DNA from: Zopfochytrium polystomum
Taxonomy: Eukaryota; Chytridiomycota; Chytridiomycetes; Chytridiales; Chytridiaceae
DNA length: 64,000 nt
Assembly (NCBI GenBank): GCA_025765615.1
Contig: JAIVFJ010000051.1
Coordinates: forward strand, 248,001 to 312,000
Reading direction: 5' to 3'
The notes beneath the pieces were generated by a model that did not search any database, was not told where the DNA came from, and saw only the letters and a list, made by a program, of their open reading frames with translations. The translations under genes and the position numbers were made by a program. Shown here in pieces: positions 50,347 to 63,620 of this stretch (positions are counted from its first letter, which is position 1; each line of letters opens with the position of its first letter).

Positions 50347-50414
50347 TTGCCGAACCTGTTAACTTGACGACTTGCGGCTGCTTCGAGATTTTCGCTGAGA
50401 TGGCTGTTCCGAAA

Positions 50415-52151
50415 TCATCCATATGTCGGAGTATAGATGGGCGTTCCGATCTCATGGTGGGGACCTTGTCTTCTCCCTGAAAAGATTGAGAAACAACAGA
50501 TGCATCTCGCCCTTTCGGACACGAAGAAGGGCACCATTAATAAGTCGAACTTTGGTGGACGTGCATAATTACCGCTCGATGCCCCTGTCATGTCCTTTTC
50601 AGGTGTGCCAGTCTTGCTATTGGCTGCTGACGACTGCAAAGCACGTGCTGAGGTCTGGCGTTGGTCTGAAGTGGAAGATGCCGAATGCTTCAAGGCCCTG
50701 TTCTCGAAATCCTCTTGGCGTGAATGCCTCGACGTCCGAGATTGTGGAGAGGCGCGAAGCTCGGTTGTAATTGCTTGAATAAAATGATTTTAGACATGTG
50801 GGTGGAACTTGGACTTCGAATACACAATTCAAGCGTACCAGCCGCCGCTTCATCCGCGCTTTGGGTTTTTGAAGGGCTTGCCGCCGAGAGGCGACCATTG
50901 ATTTCAGATGTTCGCAAGTCTGGTGACTTTCGGGGAGAAATGGCGCTCGTTCGAACTTGTTCTGCATTGTCCTCTTCACTACGTCGAGCTGGTGACAGTG
51001 CCCCACCGGAAGGTCGCAGCGGAGGAATATCAATATCTTCGCTGCTGGAGTCTCCTTCTTGTGCAAGACTCGCTCGAGGCACGCTCCGGGAAGGCAGGTC
51101 AGTCTGCGCCTCCTGTGACGATGATGGGATCTCAGGATTCACCGAATTGAGACGATTTTCTTCATGCTGAAGCGCATCGTCCTCGGCGGCGCGCGCAGAC
51201 TCCACTCCCCGCATGCCTCCGCTTTTCAACTTCGATGGGGTCTTCCAAGGCATTCTCTTTGGGGCTGTGCACAGCGTCCTCGGAATGTTTAGTCACTCCC
51301 GTGCGGTCTGCACTCCCCTTCACGGATCTTGGGGTTTGGCGTTGATGACTGCCAGTGCCTTCCCCGTTGTGGCCACCAGGAACCGACGATCGCGCTGAAG
51401 TGCCGACAGTCTTCCTTCCAGTACTCGGAAGTCGCTCGGCTGGAATGCCCTCGTTTCCATTCATGGAAGACTGCGGTAGTGGCAATTCAACTGCGCTGCC
51501 GAGGTTGTCGCATTCCGCGCCGTTGTCTGGCGCCGTCTCGAACTGGCCGATCAAAGTTTCGTGATGTTCAGGCTCAGCCTCACGACTACGAGGTGGTGAA
51601 AGCGATGCCGACGCGTTCTCGGCCGCTGTCCCGGCCGTTGTAGCATCCTCTCCTTCCAAAGTGTGGGCGCGTGGTACACTTTCGCCATGCATGCTGCCGC
51701 GGTCTCCACTACTGTCTGCTGCTTCGTTTACACTTCGTCTTGACTTCAAAGAGTCCTGATCATCAACTTTAAGAGGTTCTCCTGCCGTTTCGTCCACTGT
51801 TGCGTCCTGCTGTTCCCGAACCTCGATGTTGTCGACACCGTCATCGTCAGGTGTGGGCTCCCCGGAGTTCGAATCATCCACTAAATCGCCACCGTTGGGT
51901 GGTAGCGTCGTCAAAGATTCTGGACCTGCCAGATCTCTTTGCTCCTCTGGTGCTACTTCGCCCGCGGGAACGTCAGCGGTATCGGACGACGGGGCGACCT
52001 TCAACGGCTCGCCGGCGTCGTCCGTCACTCGTTGCGGCGTGGAGGGTGAATTCTCAAGAGACAGTCCAGGATCGCTGACTTTTGGCGGATCTTCTTCGAC
52101 GACGACGCTGCTCCTAGTTGGACCGGTCGTGTTGGCATCGGCACCGTCCAT
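50415..52151 (-). CDS. Disordered acidic protein or N-terminal extension of the dynein gene
   Basis: Long coding-like region rich in Ser, Glu, Asp, Pro and Thr with no folded domain. From ATG at 52151 a 329-codon frame runs to 51162. The sequence continues in the +1 frame (RAAEDDALQHEENRLNSVNP ... LRTSEINGRLSAASPSKTQS) to about 50690, then through ALKHSASSTSDQRQTSARAL and an intron (about 50484-50571) to MDDFGTAISAKISKQPQVV near 50370. Further +1 steps would join it to the dynein N-terminus at 50328. It may therefore be one very long N-terminal tail of the DNAH6-like chain or an independent gene. Glyoxalase II diverges from it 540 bp away. Confidence 0.5.
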
Positions 52152-52693
52152 CGCCGACTCGGAGGGCGTGGGGGGAGCTCAGCTGCCGGACAATTTTTCT
52201 CGTCTGCCGCTGACAATTGCCCCGTTTCGGCACTGATGGCACCAGCCCATGCGCAGTTGGCGCGCCGTCTTCGAATGGCCGTGAGCCGCTGGCCGCAGCC
52301 GCCGCCGCCGACGACGACGACGACAGCATCGCTGCTGCCGCCACTGGTTGCACGTACGTTATTGCTGTTTGCGCCGTCCGCGGCTGCATCGCCGCCGGTC
52401 CAGCGCCGACTGCTGCGCTTGCAGTCTGGTCGCCCCCCTGCTGCTGCTGCGCTTCGCTTCATCGGCGGCGGCGGCGGCGGCGGCGGCGTCCGGTGCAGCA
52501 GCATGCTGATTAGCAGCGTTAGGTTAGAGGGCCGGACCATTTGGTGCGGGCGCGAACGTGCCATGGCAGGATCGAGAGTGTGTGAGTTCTGTCGATCGGT
52601 CCAATTCGGCTGAACCCCACCACCTGTCCCACACGCTCCAAAATCCAAACAAAAAGACCGAGCCCACCACCAGCAACCCTCTCAATCCGCACA
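52152..52693. other. Divergent promoter region upstream of glyoxalase II
   Basis: GC-rich and full of trinucleotide runs: a GGC/CCG tract at about 52463-52490 and GAC/GCC runs at about 52290-52330. Frames through it give poly-Pro, poly-Val or poly-Ser and are probably not coding. Confidence 0.5.
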
Positions 52694-53860
52694 ATGTTCA
52701 CCGTCGTGCCCGTCCCAGTCCTCGCCGACAACTACGCATACCTCCTGCTCACCGATCCCGACGCAAAGAAGTGCGCCGCCGTCGACCCCGCTGAGCCGGA
52801 CAAGGTCCTTGCAGCCGCAAAGGACAAGGGCTGGACCGTCGACACCATCCTGACGGTAAGTAGGCAAGCACTCGTGATGCATGCACGGACCCAACAACGG
52901 ACCGACGGACACGGCGCTCCTACCCATCGTGTTGGCGGCGCGACTACACCCCCACTCCCCCTTCATCGCACTGCATGCATTATTGATTTACCCCCTCTCC
53001 AGACCCACCACCATGCGGACCACGCGGGCGGAAACGAAGACTTTGTAAAACTATCCCCGGGAGTAGCCGTGTATGGCGGCGACGACCGCATCGGCGCGCT
53101 CACCCACCAAATCGAGGACGGAAAGGCGTTCCAGTTGGGCAAGCTCACCGTGTTGCCGCGCTACACCATCTGCCACACCAGGTTAGTAATTGACATCGGT
53201 TCGATGGATGCTTCCCTATTTTTTTTTTTTTTTTTGTTTGGCTAATCCTTTCGCTCCACAGTGGTTCCGTTTCGTACTACGTCACCGATTCCGCGTCGGA
53301 CAAGAAGGTCGTGTTCACGGGCGACACCCTGTTCATTGGGGGGTAGGATCTGGTCCTTGTTTATCGTTTTGATGAGTAAGTTTGGTTCGCTCTGATATCC
53401 CGCCCTCGTCGTAGGTGTGGACGCTTCTTCGAAGGCACCCCAGACCAAATGCACAACTCTCTCAACGTTGTGCTCGGCTCGCTCCCTGGTGAAACAGAAG
53501 TCTGTGAGTACCATTTTGGGTGTTTTTGAGCCTTGTAGGCCCAAATGCTTTCCGAAGTTACCGAGTTAAATCCCACCCCGTACAAAAGACTGCGGCCACG
53601 AGTACACCACGTCGAACCTCAAGTTTGCTGCATTCATCGAACCCAGCAACCCCGACGTCGCCGCAAAGCTCAAGTGGTCGCAGGAGACCCAGTGCACCGT
53701 GCCGTCCACCATCGCTCAGGAAAAGACGTTCAACCCGTTCATGCGAGTGTCGGTGCCGGCGGTGGCTGCGGCCGCGCTCGGCGCCGACGCTGTCGCCGCC
53801 GCCTCGCCCGTCGAGATCATGGGCAAGCTGCGCGAGCTCAAGAATAATTTTCGTGGATGA
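52694..53860 (+). CDS. GLO2: Hydroxyacylglutathione hydrolase (glyoxalase II)
   Basis: Hydrolyses S-lactoylglutathione to lactate and glutathione, the second step of methylglyoxal detoxification; a binuclear-metal enzyme of the metallo-beta-lactamase fold. Five exons: 52694-52854, about 53003-53180, 53262-53344, 53415-53502 and about 53591-53860. Metal ligands are in place: THHHADHAGG, the His of ICHT, FTGDTLFIGGCGRFFEG (Asp) and CGHEYT. YGGDDRIGALTH and the substrate-binding tail NPFMRV are also present. The usual CHTxGH motif reads CHTSGS here; the codon is split by an intron (donor near 53181), and the lost His is not itself a metal ligand in the human enzyme. The C-terminus is about 15 residues shorter in charged content than animal forms. 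No targeting peptide seen, so cytosolic. Confidence 0.93.
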
Positions 53861-54058
53861 CGGAGCGGGCAAGGCGGTCGTTCGCGGAAGGTCCAAGCTG
53901 TAAGGCGGGGTGCTCGCGCTTCTCTCTCTTTCATTTGAAGAGTGAATACACCACGTGCATTTTTCAGTCGGCGTGTTGCAGACGTGGGAGTCGAGGGGGC
54001 GGGGCTGGAAGTTTCGCACATTTGTTCTTCGTGTCCCCACCTCATTCCGACCCCTGCC

Positions 54059-55405
54059 ATGTTTGACCTGGAGCCAGTGTCCCAGCTCCTTCAGCGGCGT
54101 GTTGCGGACCTCGTCGACCGTACCCAGACGCTCGTCGACGTCGACGAGAACGAGCCCATCGAGGCGGCCCTGCGCATCCTCCGCTCGTCAGATGTCCTCG
54201 CCTTGCCCGTGTACTCGACCGCCGCCGCCTCGCAGGGCGGCGGCGCCGCAGGCGGCGGCGACGGCGGTGGGGAGGTCAACGGCGACGAACGACGAGGCCG
54301 GGGCGGCGGCGGTGGCGAAGCGGCGGTCGCCGTGCACGACCCAGCGAGGGGTCGGATTTACATTGGCCTGCTCAGCGTACGTTCGTGGGGGTTGATCCCC
54401 GCTGTCATCGTTCCCTGTAGGCGGGGGCGGCGCTGGGGCATCCCCTTCACTAACTCTGCGTCCCTCCTTCTTCAAACCCGGCCGCACTCCACCCCCTTTT
54501 GCGCCTCACCAGCTCATCGACATCGTCTCGGTCGTGATGGACCAGCTGCACGACGTGGCGCAAAACGGCGGCGACCGGTCCGCGGCGGTCGCCTGAGGCG
54601 ATGGGGTGGCCTGTGTCGGCGGCGCTTGGCGCGTCGATGGAGAGCCGCCGGATATGGGTCGCGTGGCCCGAAGCGACCATCGCCGACGCGCTCGAGCCGC
54701 TGACGGAGGGCATCCACCGCCTCCTCGTGCCCATCAAGGACGGCGGACGGCAGCGGAGACCCGACGTTTTACCTGTGCTCGCAGTTGGATGTTGTGAGGT
54801 TCTTTATGAAGCATTGTGACGAGGATTCAGTGCTGATGGTGAGAGTGAAGTCTCGTTGCTGACTCATTCTACGTGCCTTACCAACACACTCCCGCCTTCC
54901 ACCCCCACCCAGGCCAAAGTCGACTCGACCCTCGTCGAGCTCGGTCTCGTAATGAGCGAGGACGACAGACGCGAGTTTGGCGGCGCCAACACGCACACCA
55001 GCACGGTCGTGAGCGTCGAGACGTCGTGGAAGTCGACGCGCGCGCTTCGGTTCATGGCGGCCAACAGCCTGCACGCGGTGGCGGTGGTGGACGGCAAGGG
55101 GCGGCTCGTCGCGACGCTGTCGCTGTCAGACCTGCGGCGGCTACCCGTTGCGGAGCTCTTTGACGAGGACCCGACGGTCGAAAGGCTGCTCGCGCAGGCC
55201 CACCGCGTCGCGAGGAATCGACGACGTGCCGCCGCCCGTCACGGTGCCGCCCGCCGCCACGCTGCGCGACGTCATGAGGAGGGTGCTGGAGGAGAAGGTG
55301 CACCGGTGTTGGGTTGTGGAAGAGGACGGGGGGCTGGTGGATGTCGTGACGTTGACCAACATTTTGCAGGCAATGAGCTGGGCAAAGTCGACGGAAGAGG
55401 ACTGA
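54059..55405 (+). CDS. Four-CBS-domain protein (AMPK gamma/SNF4-like layout)
   Basis: CBS pairs bind adenosine ligands and act as energy or metabolite sensors. Block 1: QTLVDVDENEPIEAALRILR ... LALPVY ... GLLS/LIDIVSVV. Block 2: ATIADALEPLTEGIHRLLVP ... YLCSQLDVVRFFMKHCDED. Block 3: WKSTRALRFMAANSLHAVAV ... LVATLSLSDLRRL. Block 4: AATLRDVMRRVLEEKVHRCW ... LVDVVTLTNILQAM, stop at 55405. A Gly/Glu-rich loop (about 54230-54340) interrupts block 1. Three single surplus bases are needed to keep the domains in frame: between 54560 and 54600, near 54735-54765, and at 55195-55220. So this gene is either badly affected by assembly insertions or a pseudogene. Two introns (about 54377-54512 and about 54840-54912) have ordinary signals. 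Whether it is the true AMPK gamma subunit is unclear. Confidence 0.75.
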
Positions 55406-55925
55406 ATGGAAAGTTTCGTTGTGTGGTTGGGAGTAAAGAATGGCAATAATTCTGTAGTAAGTTCGGTTCTAGCAAGTGGGCGGTCATTGTAACTGCGACG
55501 ACAGCACCATACATGCGAGCTTTGGCACCGCCCGCATCAGTGTTTCCCAATTGAACGGCGAGTTGGTTGGGCAGATGAATTGGGTGGAAGCGTCTGCTTT
55601 CTGCGATCTGCGATCTGGGGCTGAATTTGTTCTGTCTTGCACGCTGACCCAGATCGATCGAAGGTCCAGCGACATATCCACAGGTCGGCCCGCGACGCGT
55701 AGGTTAGCAGGATTTCTCAGATGACAGTGGCGCGTTCTGGAACGCCAGTCCATTTTGGATCTCAGCCTTCTCAGCCCATGATCCCCAAACCCGTCTCCCC
55801 GTTGAGCCGGAAAAAGAGCGATCGCCAGTGCCGATGAAAGAAAGAAGCGTCCGCACAGGTACAGCCCACAATCGTTGTCCAACTCCCCGCCTCCGTTAGC
55901 CAGGCTCGCCCGATTCTCAAAGACC
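55406..55925. other. Spacer between the CBS protein and the next gene
   Basis: 520 bp of mixed composition. I see no gene; the right half presumably contains the promoter of the 55926 gene. Confidence 0.5.
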
Positions 55926-58330
55926 ATGTTTCACTCTCTCCTCTTGGCCGCCCTTCTCAAAGGCCTCAGGTCCAAGTCGAAAGAGCCCGATGACCCGTTT
56001 CGCGTCGAGAGGCAGAACATCAGCCTCTCGACGGAAACGGCGGCAAAGCTGGCCTCCGTCCAGCTCGCGATCACGATCTCTAACGAGCCGCCCTTTGATC
56101 CGACTGTTCCGTTGAGCCCAGAAGAGAGCGCGCGGCTGAAGAACTCGCGATGGTCGGTACGCAGACGATCTATGATTCGACGCTCTCTCTTTCCATATGC
56201 CTAATCATATATATTCGAACCGCAATTCAGGTTGCCGCCTCTGGCAGACGGTGCCGTACCCTCGACGCCAGGTTCAAAGAGTGGTGACGGCGGCGGTCGA
56301 AATCGGCCTCGAGGTGTCCAGCATACCAACTTGCCCAACATACCGCTGTCGAAAGGCCGCTTCCCAATGAAGGAGATACTAAAGTGTCACGCGATCAAGA
56401 AATATCTCAAAGTAGGCCGTGTGTTTGGAGGCTGTGAGTGGTGACTGACAGTTGGAGCAGAACAACGAAAATCGGCGTTTCCTCGTCGAAATTAAGGAAG
56501 CGGCTCTCAAGGCGAGAAGAAGGAGAGAGAAAGAAGAAGGTAACTGGGTGTTTTTGGGTGGGACGAAATTCGTGACCATTCAAAAAGGCCAGATCCGGAA
56601 AGCCCAAGAATCAAGTGATGAGATTGCGTGGGACATTTTGAGACCCCTCAGCCGCGATCCCAGGTTCGGCCAGTACATCGCAGCACTAAATGCTATGGGA
56701 AAGTAAGTCGACATTATAGATGCGTCATCTTATCCTTCAACGACACCCGCACGTTTTCATTGGTTTGGCTGGACACAGTGAGCTTTATCCCAATCACTCG
56801 TTTCTCCAGCATGGAAAGTCCTCGGCGCCCTAACTCACGCGGAACCAACAGCAGCGATGACTCCTTCAGCAACTCCGACGCGTCGCGATCGCCCCGAAAG
56901 TCGACGCCCAAAGAACACACCTCGATGTTACCCTCACTCGCTCAGCCACACGGCCCCGGAACTTCCGTCCACGGGCCCGAAATCGACGATTGGGCTTCGT
57001 CGTCCGAATCACCGCAGCAAAGACGACCGGTCGAGGAAGGCGGACGGACAGCGTGTCGGAATGGTCGTCGAGTCAAAGATGCTGAAGTCGTCAAAGTCGT
57101 TCATGGACGTGCGAAGGACGATCGAAGAGAGCGCTTTTGGAGCTGTGCGCATGCTTGAAAGGGTAGAGAATCGACGTGGGCTCGAAGACGGCTATGCGTT
57201 TGGCCGTCCGTCTGATTTGAAGGAAGTAGGTGTCGTTTGCATACACAGTGTACTCGGAGTTGAAGATAACGGTTCGCTCTCTTTCGCAGGGTCGAGTTGA
57301 GGAATACAACCGAACTTTCAAAGACATTGCACATGTTGGCCATCAAGTCACCGATACTCTCAAAGCGTCTGAAAAGGACAAGCGAAACTTTTCGGCGTAC
57401 AGGACGCAGGTAATTCCTGTCACACAGCTTGTTAACAGAGGGTTACTGAGGGCATCGTCTTTGATACAGCGAACCGTGACAACCACCAGTGGCCCAGAGA
57501 AAGTCAAGGCAGATTCGATCCCAGCGAACTCGACGCGTAAGCAAGAGAGAACTGTTAGTATATGGCAATCGAATAGGAAATGAGCGAAAAACACTGAATG
57601 ACTTAATTATGTCCAAAACATGAAGAACCCGTCTCTTGCGCATCGGGAAGACTTTTTGCGCGCGCAAGCCGAGGCGACTCGAAACCTGTCCGCAACGATC
57701 TCGCAACGGTATAAAGACCGACTGGAGACCTGCGCAGACGATGAGCGTGTACGAGTGCTGTTCAAAATCGTAGAACTCGATCGGAGAAATGGTTACATAT
57801 TGAGTACATCTGCTGATAAAAAGAGCGTGCTGAGCGTTCTACCTCATATCTGGTGAGAATGCCCGTTACCCCGGGTTGCTTTTCCCACCACGCTTTCCCA
57901 ATCGATCGTGTTCCTTCATCACCATGTTCACATCAGGGTCGGCGACGCCAACGAACGCCTCAAAGCGCTCGAGCCAGGCTACAAGCGTCGACCCGTCTTC
58001 ACCAGGAAGGCCCTCGCAGCCACTGCCACCAGCGCCGAGCGCGACCGGAACGCGATCGCCTCGCTCTTGCAAGCGCACGGCTCCACGGCGGCTGCCGCGG
58101 GCCACACCCGACCGAAGTCGGTGTATCTTTCTTCCTTACGCATGGAAGAGTACCAGCGGCTGGTGGATGGGAAGGACATTGGTTGTGTGGGTGGGGAGTC
58201 CCCAACCGTCGATGACGAGACGGTGCAGGTCGTAGCCCAGGTGTTGGACGATTATGGGGAGCAGTTTGGTGTGGCGAGCCGGGAGGGAGAAGTTAGACTC
58301 CCACCGGGTGTGGGAGTGGAGTGTCGCTGA
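55926..58330 (+). CDS. Unrecognised multi-exon protein, helix-rich and basic
   Basis: Start ATG at 55926 (MFHSLLLAALLKGLRSKSK). Exon 1 ends within NSRW, and an intron to about 56230 joins it to LPPLADGAVPSTPGS. Then follow RFPMKEILKCHAIKKYLK, an intron, a basic helical block (EIKEAALKARRRREKEEGNW), GQIRKAQESSDEIAWDILRP, a Ser-rich linker, then SFMDVRRTIEESAFGAVRML, EEYNRTFKDIAHVGHQVTDT, and REDFLRAQAEATRNLSATIS with FKIVELDRRNGYILSTS. The last exon (57937-58330, after a tg|g junction) carries ANERLKALEPGYKRRP and ends GVGVECR. One +1 step is needed near 57020-57050. The long helical blocks suggest a structural or flagellar protein, but no family is recognised. It could be two genes split near 57590. 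Confidence 0.55.
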
Positions 58331-59891
58331 AGCGCTAGGTAGTACGCAGGACCTTACAAATCACCTGCCTTCCTGTAATACGAGGACTTCGTACCACCCC
58401 CGAACACATTTGCATCGACTTTCGCATTAAGTACTAGTTCGCAACAGATCGGTTGGCCTTGACGGAAATCTGCAATCCAGCGCTGGCCCCTGCCCTTCCT
58501 GCTCATCGCGCAAGACGGAGGATATTTCCCGAGCCATTTTTGTTTCGCGCTTCGTTGCCAGCGAAGGTCGAAAAAAGTAGATCGATTTTACAGTTCGCTA
58601 GATCCGTCCCATACTACGGCAGTACCTTTCCTCTGATCCCAGCTGGTCCGTTGGCGACGGACCTGGCATCACTTGTGTGCCCCTGTTGATTGCAAACATG
58701 CAAAAGCATATGTTGATAAGGCGATGCCTGCTCCACATCGCGATGTGATTTTCCAGGAAGATTTGGGCTTATTGCTTGTTCCTCCGCCACCCACACTGGG
58801 TTTGGCCCGATTTCGGCTCTTGCGCGATAAGTCGGTCACACTGGAGGTGACGAAACCAGGGTACCAGTGAGATGGCAGCACCAACGAGGTGGACGTCAAA
58901 TCTGAGTTACCTTTCGTAGTTTGATCTCGGTGCAGTCAATTTGGTGGTCTACGTCAATCTTCCTATTCCAAATTTGTCTTCGCGTCGTAAAAAGGAGACT
59001 CGCTCGCGACGGATGCAAATCCGAGAGCCGTGATATTACACTGGCCGCAACGAACGGCAAGGACAGCAATCGTCTGTATTCTCCGCATACGAGCCTCTTC
59101 GGTAACTGCAAAGTCTGTGGAGCGCCCGCCCCATTAGTCCCACACGCGGATCGGCAAATGCGCACTGCTGGAGGGGCCACGGTTGTCTGGTCTCTACATA
59201 TTCTCATTTTTCACTTCTGATGAGAAACGACAGTACCCCCTTTCTGGTTCCAGCTTGCTTCTCGACCCTTTTGGATCCCCACAACTTCTAGTCCAACGAT
59301 GATTACCTTGGGCGCCTTCTTGCCATCATGATCATGTGTGCTCATCCGCCAGTGTGCTCGACCTCCTTGCATCCGTGTTGTACATCCCATCACTGAGCGA
59401 GCCTTGGTCTAGGACCGCGAGGCCTTGAACTCGTCGTCATGTTTCGTTCTTCACTCCTGTCAACTAGTTTTACTTTTGCAAATGATGGTTGGTGGGCGTT
59501 ATATCCTTATAGCTCGTCGGTCAATAAAAAGCGTGATTCGACAATTCCACTGCTGTTTGTTGGTTCGGTCGTGTGACTAAAACAAGGGCCAGCCAGTGTA
59601 TCGAATAAACAACCGACTCGACCAGCTACACCGCAACGACGACCCAGAGGGGGTAACGGCCTCGCGAGAGAGATCGCACGCACCCCGCTCTTCAGCGCGC
59701 GCGCGCGGCCAGAGCTTGCTTCCCTTGCCCTTACCCCTCGGCTCTTCCTGCCGTCCGACCTTCAAGTCTTTCCCCAACCGATCGTCAACGTTTCTCATCT
59801 CATTGCACAGAACCTCATTACCTCACATCCCGCACAAACCAACCCACCCCTTTGTCCCATCGCCGCCCCGCATAACCCCTCCTTTGGTGCA
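58331..59891. other. 1.5-kb intergenic region
   Basis: Mixed composition, less GC-rich than its neighbours. Open frames up to about 100 codons exist on both strands but none shows a domain, coherent splice pattern or coding-like composition. Holds the 5' region of the FAM72-family gene. No RNA gene recognised. Confidence 0.5.
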
Positions 59892-61537
<1,646 letters not shown>

Positions 61538-61926
61538 CGAATGTAACGAAATATTCGACCCGGTCGTTGCGCGATCCTGTGCAGATCATCCTTGGTTTAG
61601 AGTTTTTGCATCTCCTTGGATTCTTTGCGACCGACCTTCGTGAACAACTAGTCTAACAAGAAGCAAAGACCCTCTTGTTTTTTTTCCTTCGTGTTATACG
61701 ATACTCCCTCAACCGCCCACCCTGCCCTGGGAGTCCTGCTGCCACCAAGCCCTGCGAACATCGACCCTAGAAATAAAAACACAAGAAAAAAAAAAGCACA
61801 GAAAGAAGGAATATCAATGACGGAGTGGGCCGAGGGAGACGGCTGTAAGATGAAGACGACGGGCCCACTCGTCAAAATCCAGTCCAGCCTACGCACACTT
61901 TCCGAAACCTCTATCCCCTTCGGCAT
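61538..61926. other. Convergent 3' spacer
   Basis: About 390 bp between the stop codons of the FAM72-family gene and the CSN8-like gene on the other strand, with short T and A runs. No gene seen. Confidence 0.5.
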
Positions 61927-63045
61927 TCACGACCTCTCCATGTGCACAATGTACCCAGCCAGGTCCGCAATCTGCATCAGCCCCGGCCCGGCGCCAATGG
62001 CCGCGGCGTCCGGCAGACCGTCCGCGCCGGCGCCCTTTGCAATCCTAAACAGCGCGGGCGACGCACCTCCCGCGGGCACAAACTCCCACGCGGGCCTGGT
62101 GGCGCGCGCCCACGCGACCGCCTCGTCCTCGGCCATCGCCAGCCTCTTCGCGGCCCACGCGACCTCGACCGACTCGTACGCGCGCTCCAGCAGCCTCGCC
62201 TCGCGCGCCCGGACCACCTCGCCCAGTTCCTGCACCAGCACCGCGATCAGCGGCGACGACCACACCACCGCGGTCGCAGCTCCACTTTCACCTTTCAGCG
62301 CGGCCAGATGCGCAGCCTGGCTCGCAGCGAGCAGCCGCAGGGCTCCCCCGGCGTTGCGCGCGTGCAGCTGCTCGGCGACGGCGACGAGCGCCTGGTACTC
62401 CTGCGACGCGCGGGCGGCGGGCGGCGCGCGGCGCACGGCGAAGCGGGCCTGGTCGACCTGGCCGGCGAGCAGGTGCGCGAGGAGGAGTAGCGGCGGCAGG
62501 CGCGGGTCGGCGGGGAGGGCCAGCTCGGTGGAGTCTTGGTCGAGCGAGACGAGGGCCGAGAAGGACGACGTGGTCGCGGGGAGCGGGGACTTTGCCGAGG
62601 GCGAGGTGGGCGGGTGGTGCAGCAGCATGTCTTGGAGGATGACGGGAGCGCGTTGGGGCTGCCGTGTCGGCGAGTTGGAGTCGGAGGACGGCGTCGAGGA
62701 TCGGACGCCGCCGGCGGCAAAGCCGGCGTCGGCGATGGCGACGGTGTCGGCGCGGGTCGGGCGGTCTTCGTCCATGGCCAGATCGCCGCCGGTCAGTGTT
62801 GTCGTGTCTGCAGCAGCTGCTGGTGGTGGCAGCACTGGCGCTGCAGCGGCTGACGGCGGCGGCGGCAGGCGGCCGGACGGGGTCTGCAGGCGGATCGCGT
62901 CGACCATGAGCGAGCCTTCGAGCTCGAGCTCTTCGCACAGATCCAGCAGGCCGATGTAGTCCTTGTCGACGATGCGGCGCTGGATCTCGCGGAGGATGGG
63001 TACATCGTGGTGTTGCTGGTGGTGGTGGCGGCGTGGGGAAGCCAT
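61927..63045 (-). CDS. COP9 signalosome subunit 8-like protein (CSN8/PSMD8/eIF3k family)
   Basis: Single uninterrupted exon of 372 codons from ATG at 63045. The COP9 signalosome removes NEDD8 from cullins in the nucleus and cytosol. The N-terminus (IVDKDYIGLLDLCEELELEG) resembles the start of CSN8. A disordered Pro/Ala/Ser insert of about 130 residues follows, then LPPLLLLAHLLAGQVDQARF, YQALVAVAEQLHARNAGGAL, LLERAYESVEVAWAAKRLAM and a short winged-helix end with LMQIADLAGYIVHME. This order of helical repeats, 'AYESV...' helix and terminal 'L..YI..ME' helix is that of CSN8. The related PSMD8 and eIF3k cannot be fully excluded. Upstream lies a CT microsatellite within 120 bp of the start. Confidence 0.68.
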   Translation of the reverse strand: MASPRRHHHQQHHDVPILREIQRRIVDKDYIGLLDLCEELELEGSLMVDAIRLQTPSGRLPPPPSAAAAPVLPPPAAAADTTTLTGGDLAMDEDRPTRADTVAIADAGFAAGGVRSSTPSSDSNSPTRQPQRAPVILQDMLLHHPPTSPSAKSPLPATTSSFSALVSLDQDSTELALPADPRLPPLLLLAHLLAGQVDQARFAVRRAPPAARASQEYQALVAVAEQLHARNAGGALRLLAASQAAHLAALKGESGAATAVVWSSPLIAVLVQELGEVVRAREARLLERAYESVEVAWAAKRLAMAEDEAVAWARATRPAWEFVPAGGASPALFRIAKGAGADGLPDAAAIGAGPGLMQIADLAGYIVHMERS

Positions 63046-63127
63046 GGGTGCGATATGTGTATTAATATTAATGTGTTCTTCTTGTGTGAGTGAGCGAGCG
63101 ACTGGGCGAGAGTGCTGCTTTGCAACT

Positions 63128-63168
<41 letters not shown>

Positions 63169-63620
63169 GTTCCAGTCTGTCTGTCTACTATCAGTCTATC
63201 AGCACCAGAGCAAGTTGGAAAAGTTCTCGGAGTCTTGCAAAGCGATACAAGTAAAGGTGCGGACAAGGCATCCAGCACACTACCGGCTACAGGGTTCTTA
63301 CAAGGTAGTACGAATGAAATGTGGCAAGCAGCAACGAGGAGACGACGACGATGATGATGATAAAGAAAGAAGAAGAAGCGGGAGAAGAATTCAAACTTCA
63401 AAGGCAGAGTTGGGTGGATGAAAAACCCCCAAGGCCAAAAGCAAACAAAGAGTACCAGCGCGTGGACACAGTATAAAAGTATTGCGAAAAATATAAAAAA
63501 AGGGGGGTGGGGGAGGGATGAGTACTTATGAGACGAGGGTTCTCTCTTCTTTTTTTTTTTTTTTTTTTTTTTTTTCGGTTTTTTCGTGGTTGTGGTGGTT
63601 AATCGTCTCTCGAGTCAACG
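63046..63620. other. Spacer with (CT)n and poly(T)
   Basis: Contains a CT repeat at about 63131-63162 upstream of the CSN8-like start and a poly(T) run of about 26 at 63550-63575 just 3' of the gene at the right edge. No gene seen. Confidence 0.75.

Noticed and set aside
51355..52236. Plus-strand frames opposite the disordered N-terminal region
   Set aside because: Complement of the acidic Ser/Glu-rich minus-strand frame; no start context or domain.
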